Source of the DNA: Primula veris
Taxonomy: Eukaryota > Streptophyta > Magnoliopsida > Ericales > Primulaceae
Assembly: GCA_963682055.1 (NCBI GenBank)
Contig: OY821751.1
Location: 930,001-994,000 of the forward strand
Direction of reading: 5' to 3'
DNA length: 64,000 nt
The position numbers and the translations under genes were made by a program. Each line of letters opens with the position of its first letter. Position 1 is the first letter of the stretch. Below, piece after piece: positions 58,320 to 64,000 of the stretch. Under the pieces are notes generated by a model that was not told the DNA's origin, did not search any database, and worked only from the letters and a program-made list of their open reading frames with translations.

Positions 58320-59307
58320 ATATAAGGAAATAATTGAAGGATAAGGTGGGAATTATATATTTGGATGTTATGTATCATATATTAATAAAGATTTGTACTA
58401 AATCATCATTTTTCCTAGTTTATAATTCTCCTATAATAATTGAAGGGTAAGGTGAGAATTATTTCGATGCTATGTACCACACATTAATAAAGATTTGAGT
58501 CATATTTTTTTGATAAATAAGAATACAAATATGTACTAAACCATCGTTTTTCCTAGTTTATAATTTTTCTATAATAATTGAAGGGTAAGGTGAGAATTAT
58601 TTCGATGCTATGTATCACACATTAATAAAGATTTGAGTCATGTTTTTTTGATAAATAAGAATACAAATACGTACTAAACCATCATTTTTCCTATTTTATA
58701 ATTTTCCTATAATAATTGAAGGGTAAAGTGAGAATTATTTCGATACTATGTATCACACATTAATAAAGATTTGAGTCATGTTTTTTTGATAAATAAGAAT
58801 ACAAATACGTACTAAACCATCGTTTTCCCTACTTTATAATTTTACTATAACAATTGAAGGGTAAGGTGAGAATTATTTCGATGCTATGTATTATATATTA
58901 ATATAGATTTGAGTCATGTTTTTTTGATAAATAAGAATACAAATACGTACTAAACCATCGTTTTCCCTACTTTATAATTTTACTATAACAATTGAAGGGT
59001 AAGTTGAGAATTATTTCGATGCTATGTATCATATATTAATAAAGAGTTGAGTCATGTTTTTTTGATAAATAAGAATACAAATATGTACTAAACCATCGTT
59101 TTCCCTAATTTATAATTCTCCTATAATAATTGAAAGGTAAGATGAGAATTATTTCGATGTTATGCATCATATATTAATAAATATTTGAGTCATGTTTTTT
59201 TGATAAATAAGAATACAAATATGTAACCATCATTTTTCCTAGTTTATAATTCTCCTATAATAATTGAAGGGTAAGATGAGAATTATTTCGATGCTATGTA
59301 ACATATA
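58320..59307. repeat. 138-bp tandem array between two tRNA genes
   Basis: The word ATTGAAGGGTAAG (or variant) recurs with GAAG at 58336, 58442, 58580, 58718, 58856, 58994, 59132 and 59267. Five successive intervals are exactly 138 bp. Each unit has GAGAATTATTTCGATGCTAT, TTAATAAAGATTTGAGTCAT, GATAAATAAGAATACAAATA and CTAAACCATCGTTTTTCCTA. Confidence 0.93.
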
Positions 59308-59308
59308 T

Positions 59309-59745
59309 GCATGTTTGGAATCAACTTTTTTTTTTTATAGCTTTTTTAACTTTTTGATTTTAAAAAGTCACCTGCATTTGGTATCGCTGTTTTTTTTAAC
59401 TTTCCAAAATCTAGATTTTGGAGGAATATAACTAGAAAAGGTAAAATAAAAAAAGTCACACATTTTAAAGATTTTTGTAGATTTCTCACCACCATTTTAA
59501 GAATTTAAATGAATATCGATCTTATCTCAACTAAAATTTTATTCGTATATTTAACGTGTTACTTGCTCGTTTAAATATGAAAAAGTAAAAGGTTATTATT
59601 AGCTAATGACAAAAATCAATATGTTGAAAATTAGTTTTTTTAAGTTTTTGCCAAACAGTTATGTATATATTTTGAAAAGTAAGGTTTTTTCTTACTGTTT
59701 TTTGAATCAGATTTTTGACTGAAAAAACTGATAGCAAACGGACCC
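59309..59745. mobile_element. MITE inserted in the 138-bp array
   Basis: The array unit is broken after ACATATA and resumes at about 59746 with TATTAATAAAGATTTGAGT. The insert starts TGCATGTTTGGAATC and ends TAGCAAACGGACCCG; GTTTGG / CAAAC at the ends are imperfect inverted repeats. Superfamily not determined. Confidence 0.6.
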
Positions 59746-59798
59746 GTATTAATAAAGATTTGAGTATATTTTTTTTAAATAAAAAAAATAAAAAAAAG

Positions 59799-59822
59799 CG
59801 CTAGAAGGAGGGGTCGAACCTC

Positions 59823-59855
<33 letters not shown>

Positions 59856-59872
59856 AACTGAGCTATTCCAGC
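59799..59872 (-). tRNA. tRNA-Asn(GTT)
   Basis: 74 nt on the minus strand: acceptor GCTGGAA/TTCTAGC, D stem GCTC/GAGC, anticodon stem TGTGG/CCACA with loop CTGTTAA (anticodon GTT), T stem GGAGG/CCTCC with TTCGACC, discriminator G. No intron. A minus-strand T-run follows (A-run at 59780-59797 on plus), a normal Pol III terminator. Confidence 0.97.
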
Positions 59873-61355
59873 TTACTTGTTATTCATTTGGCAAACCTAA
59901 ATATTATTGGTAAAATATAAGTGTAATTAATGGTATAAAATTCACACTACCCTTATTTATTTTGTCAGTCACATGAAAGAGAAAATGATTTTGAAGTGTT
60001 TGTAGATAATTATACTGTTTTTCAATATTTTTGTTGTGCTTTGAATTACCACTGAATACTGTCTTCCGCGGGAATGAAATTAGAACACCGAACGAATGCG
60101 GAATGCATATATAGACAAGAGCTATTTAAGGAAAACCGGAAGTTTTATTTCTTTCTCGATCTTTCATATTTCATCCATTGAAGTAGTACTTATCAAAATT
60201 TAGGGTTGTGTAGTTGTCTTTGGACTATTTGGAAAATTCTATATGCTTAAATTATCGTAAAGAAAAGAAATGTTACATTTTGCCTTTACTGTTATCGTTT
60301 CAAGAATGAGCTTGGGCTTCAAGTTAAATTATCCAGGAATAGGTCTACGATTTAGAGAGGACGCGAAAACTATATAATGATACATACATACTGAAAAGAA
60401 ATTGAAAATAATGGCAATTTAGTCGTTTGTCTACGTATCACCAGACTCGTCAATGAGAACATAAAAGTGTTTGTTGGCCAATTGTTTTAACAATACAAGT
60501 GATTAGCATAATCATTAATCAAGCGTGATTTTCTCACATACTCGTTATGATAGCAACGAAACTGTGAAGATTCAAAAGTTTCGTCGGATTGATGAAACTT
60601 TGTAATTCCTCAAGCTCGCGAATGAATGTCCATGTCTTAAAAGACATCCATGGAATCGAGCTGTGTATTTATGCAAACTCTATTTTTCTATTCTACAAAC
60701 AGTTTCAATCTGTTGTTTCTGATTTAACAATAAAACATTGCCTCAAAACTACTATTTACACCATTGTATTTGCAGAATTTCTATTTTTTCCTCTAATCTT
60801 CAAAATATTTACTAACAAATGTATCATCGATAACATATTCTTTGTTGCCCCATTATGAAAAAGACGATGAGGATGACGAGTGACCTTTTCTAGAGGGTGA
60901 TCTGCCGATTTTAGATCCTCCTTATGTTTATTTTTCTCTGTTTTATGCTTGTAAAAGGCTTGATTTTCGAAAGGAAAAAAATAGAACTATGATAAAGCCA
61001 AAATTAAAGCAAAATAAAGAAAGAATGTGTAAATAATGTGTAAATTTCAAATTTTCAGTATGATAATGAAAATAAAAGATCCACACCCAAAAGCACACAA
61101 GACATGGCGAAGCCAAGGATGATAAGTGATAAAAATATGGAGGGGGCAAATAATAATTTCACAAAATATAGTAAAAATGCATGTTAAAAAAACAATCAAT
61201 TTTCAGGCCGATGGGGTGTCGTGACCCCAGATAGCAGTCTCCACATAGATTTCCCTGGTTACAGAGCTGCTAATACGTCTTTCGTCATTTTGTCTAGACC
61301 TTGAGCAAATTCATTAGAAAACCTTTCCATTTCATGCTGGTTTAAACTCAGCTCA
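59873..61355. other. Intergenic, no gene seen
   Basis: An 89-codon frame at 60589-60858 has no recognised domain. 61200-61310 is somewhat GC-richer but not coding as far as I can tell. Confidence 0.5.
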
Positions 61356-61365
61356 ACCTCAACAC

Positions 61366-61843
61366 GGGATATGAACAGTTTACTATCCTGTACTTTACCA
61401 AAAATTCAATTTTCTTCCCTCTACTGTATTTTGTTCATTTTAGGGCCATGTACAATACCAATCAATTCAATTTTGTATCTCATCCGTCAATTCTTTCATA
61501 AAATGGACGACACGTGCCTGCACATGACTAAATTATATTAACTTCTTTTAACGACAAGGGTATTTTGATCATTTCTAACATAATTCAAATAAAAAAATAA
61601 AAAATAATATATTTTTCTATCTTCGGTTCATCCCAATTCTTACCAAACATAAACTTAACTTATAAAAGCAGCAAAAGTTAGTCGCGTGCAGGTACGTGTC
61701 GTCCATTTTGTGAAGGAATTGACGGATGAGGTACAAAATTGAGTTGATTGATATTGTACAGGACTCTAAAATGAACAAAGTAGAATAGAGGGGAGAAAAT
61801 TGAATTTTTGGTAAAGTACAGGTTAGTAAACTGTTAATATCCC
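61366..61843. mobile_element. Foldback MULE-type MITE
   Basis: 478 bp starting GGGATATGAACAGTTTACT and ending AGTAAACTGTTAATATCCC, arms of about 165 bp that are near-perfect inverted copies, and a ~145-bp AT-rich loop. Flanked by a perfect 10-bp duplication ACCTCAACAC (61356-61365, 61844-61853). Long inverted ends and a 9-10 bp duplication fit Mutator-type MITEs. Non-coding. Confidence 0.9.
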
Positions 61844-61853
61844 ACCTCAACAC

Positions 61854-63020
61854 CACCATCTCCTACTTCCATAATAGCGATAGCTCGCGTTTTGTCTACT
61901 AGTGTATTATCTACCTTCTTCGGCCTTCCCCAACCGAAATCCAAACAGTGTAACCGCGGATACTTTATTTTCTTCTGTTTTTGGTGAAATTATAAATAAT
62001 TCATTCTTTTGTTGTCATGTTGTTTGTTGAAAGCTTTTTTGCTATATGATTTGGCCTTTGAATTTAGCTCTTTTTCTGGACTAACATCATTCCCTAATTT
62101 TTTTTCTTTTGGGTGCTAAAACTTGCAATTATCTTCGTCGTGATCGAGTTTGTTACAAAAGAAACAATAATCTAGCAAATTTTCGTAAGAGCAATATTGT
62201 TAGAAGCCGCTTTTTTCACCATAACCAATTCGAACTCTATATATGAATAAGATCTTGTGCTAAATCAATTTCAATACAGGCATTGGCTAGGCTGTGCGTT
62301 CGTCCATTTTAAGGCGTTTTCCAAAAGTAGTAGCAATTAAAAAAAAATGCTAGGGTTGTTATAGAGGTGAATTGGTAATTTAGGAAGCGAGATCCATACC
62401 GGTACAATGATGATTCAACACCAGGATTGAAATCATAAGATCACTTAAATATTCACATGAACCAATTTTTTTAAAGCCAAATACGTTGAAAGTTCTTCTC
62501 GTGAAAACACCTAATCAGAATAAACTTATTATCTGACACTCCTCTTTAATATCTACATTTTAGTGAAGACTTTTTTGATAAATTTAGTATTAAGTTTTCC
62601 ATGTGAAAACTTTACCAACAACAATATACTAACCTCCATGAAAACTGCTTCGAAAATTGCTTGATAACCTCCATGAAAAATTGTATCAAAGTATAGGATC
62701 TGATTTCCTTGAGTTCATATTTTTTTTTATAGTGCTAGAGTCTAGATTTAAAGGCAAAAGACTTAGTGGAGGTTAGGTTCGACGAGATTACTCGAGAGTT
62801 TGTCGTAGTTTTGTCCCTCATAGTCATGTTGGCTAGGGTTTATTTTCTCTCTCTCTAGAATTAGGGAAGCCTATATTTAGTGGCGGAACCAACATTCAAT
62901 TGTTTGGGGCATTAATTTTTTTTGTTAGTACAATAACAATAAACAGTATAAAAAACAAAAAAAAACTGGAGTTTAAAACTTAGTTGACTTGTCCATTGAT
63001 TTAAAATTTTAAAATGCTGA
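61854..63020. other. Intergenic, no gene seen
   Basis: AT-rich. 62879-62900 carries TAGTGGCGGAACCAACATTC, a word often seen at the edge of plant repeats. No coding signal. Confidence 0.5.
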
Positions 63021-63426
63021 ATTTTTTTTTTTAGTACAATAACAATAAACAGTTGCTTCCTTTCCGGAACAGTTGCTTCCTTTCCGGAAAATTTTGAATA
63101 GTTGGACCCTTTCCCAACAGTTGCTTCCTTTCCGGAACAGTTGCTTGCTTTCAGTTTCGGTTATTGATCTCCTATATAAGAAGTCATTTGACCTCGGTTT
63201 GGGTTACAGAAACATATAAGAAAATTCTCTCTACATTCCTAATCTATTCTCCTTGCCAGAAACAGATTGTTCTTCAAGAATTATCCCCACAAAGATTTCG
63301 TGAACCCAGGCAATAATAGGGTCGAAATACTTTGTTCGGAAAGTGTACGAACACGATTCTTCGAAGTTATCCAGGATTATCATACCCTAAATCTCTAACA
63401 AACGAACAAAGTATTTTCTGATAATC
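63021..63426 (+). mobile_element. 5' region (LTR and leader) of a second Copia element
   Basis: Upstream of an open gag frame. Contains four copies of CAGTTGCTTCCTTTCCGG-like sequence (63050-63155), a TATA box CTATATAAG (about 63172-63180) and a leader to the ATG at 63427. The AGTACAATAACAATAAACAG word occurs at 62932 and 63033. I could not define LTR ends or a primer site because the 3' LTR is outside the window. Confidence 0.6.
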
Positions 63427-64000
63427 ATGGCTGGAGGAAGCACCCTCAAGGAGATGACTACAAATTTCGGAAAATTGGACAAGTTTCAAGGACAAGACTT
63501 CAGGCGTTGGCAGAAGAAGATGCATTTCATGTTGACAACGTTAAAGGTGGTGCACGTCCTGTCTACACCGATTCCAGAATTTGTAGAGGATGACACGGTT
63601 GAAAATCTAAGACGCATATCAAAGTGGGAGAACGACGACTACATTTGCAGAGGGCACATTCTTAACGGTATGTCTGATCCCTTATTTGATATTTACCAAA
63701 ACGTGGAATCTGCAAAGGAATTGTGGGATTGTCTCGAATCCAAGTACATGGCAGAGGACTCATCCAGTAAAAAGTTTCTGGTAACCGATTTCAACAATTA
63801 CAAAATGGTTGAATCGAGGTCTGTCATGGAACAATTCAATGAACTCCTCCGAATCCTTGGACAATTCACACAACACGGATTGAAGATGCATGAAACAATA
63901 TCTGTCTCAAGCATCATAGACAAGTTGCCTCCTTCGTGGAAGGATTTCAAACACAATCTGAAACATGGAAAAGACGAACTGTCTTTGATCCAACTTGGAA
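63427..64000 (+). CDS. Copia-type gag-pol, N-terminal part, runs off the window
   Basis: An open frame of 191 codons without a stop continues to the right edge. It starts MAGGSTLKEMTTNFGKLDKF, then GQDFRRWQKKMHFML, the DUF4219/UBN2-type gag start of plant Copia elements. NDDYICRGHILNGMSDPLFD, then SAKELWDCLESKYMAED, FNNYKMVESRSVMEQFNELL and IDKLPPSWKDFKHNLKH are the usual gag blocks. In a complete element zinc knuckle, protease, integrase and RT/RNase H would follow. Intact coding here contrasts with the decayed pol of the element at 51-6906; the two do not share recognisable LTR sequence. Confidence 0.93.
   Translation, partial: MAGGSTLKEMTTNFGKLDKFQGQDFRRWQKKMHFMLTTLKVVHVLSTPIPEFVEDDTVENLRRISKWENDDYICRGHILNGMSDPLFDIYQNVESAKELWDCLESKYMAEDSSSKKFLVTDFNNYKMVESRSVMEQFNELLRILGQFTQHGLKMHETISVSSIIDKLPPSWKDFKHNLKHGKDELSLIQLG

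Noticed and set aside
58320..59307. Regular 138-bp repeats as a CRISPR-like array
   Set aside because: Units are contiguous and homologous over their whole length with no unique spacers, and the DNA is plant nuclear.
60589..60858. 89-codon plus frame
   Set aside because: No recognised domain, low-complexity hydrophobic tail, no splice context.

Overview
This is AT-rich nuclear DNA from a flowering plant, almost certainly a eudicot. Protein genes have GT-AG introns, the proteins are closest to plant families (GAUT pectin glycosyltransferase, TPX2-like, cytosolic RPS19, plant F-box, plant mobile domain, UGT83A-like), two nuclear-type tRNA genes are present, and transposons fill most of the space. 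I could not fix the family or species. No prokaryotic features (operons, CRISPR, ribosome binding sites) are present.

Layout. 46-6911: a Copia-type LTR retrotransposon with two 498-bp LTRs that read as identical and a 5-bp target duplication, but a decayed pol; it lies inside the last intron of a GAUT13/14-like gene. 7494-12728 (-): five introns and six exons of that gene, with the last exon off the left edge. 16681-21374 (+): an eight-exon TPX2-domain microtubule protein with lineage-specific internal repeats. 22940-26140 (-): a complete four-exon RPS19 gene. Its promoter is followed upstream by a hAT-type element with a ten-copy ~111-bp array and by two further tandem copies of the promoter region. 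31044-31793 (-): an F-box gene like Arabidopsis At5g39250 with a probable 2.7-kb 5'UTR intron. 34691-48600: gene-poor DNA with a tRNA-derived SINE, a solo LTR, a Mutator-like element carrying a broken plant-mobile-domain gene, foldback elements and many MITEs. 48709-49017 (+): a small atypical HLH gene. 49018-55290: MITEs, a TRIM retrotransposon and two hAT-type elements. 55297-57598 (-): a two-exon UGT83A-like glycosyltransferase. 58129-59872: tRNA-Ala(TGC) and tRNA-Asn(GTT) separated by a 138-bp tandem array. 61366-61843: a foldback Mutator-type MITE. 63427-64000 (+): the gag start of a second, apparently intact Copia element that runs off the window.

Gene relations. GAUT, TPX2-like and RPS19 lie in the order GAUT(-) TPX2-like(+) RPS19(-); from memory the same three families are near neighbours in Arabidopsis (At5g15470, At5g15510, At5g15520), and UGT83A1 lies close to another RPS19 copy (At3g02080/At3g02100). 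The genes are otherwise functionally unrelated: pectin synthesis, microtubules, translation, protein turnover, transcription and small-molecule glycosylation.

Transposon inventory with target-site duplications read directly: Copia AGTAT, hAT-type AATATAAC, (C/A)TGCTACA and TAGTAGAT, CACTA MITEs with 3-bp duplications, SINE ATCGATGAGTAA, solo LTR ATATC, MULE TATGTGAT(A/T), TRIM ACTTG, MULE-type MITE ACCTCAACAC.
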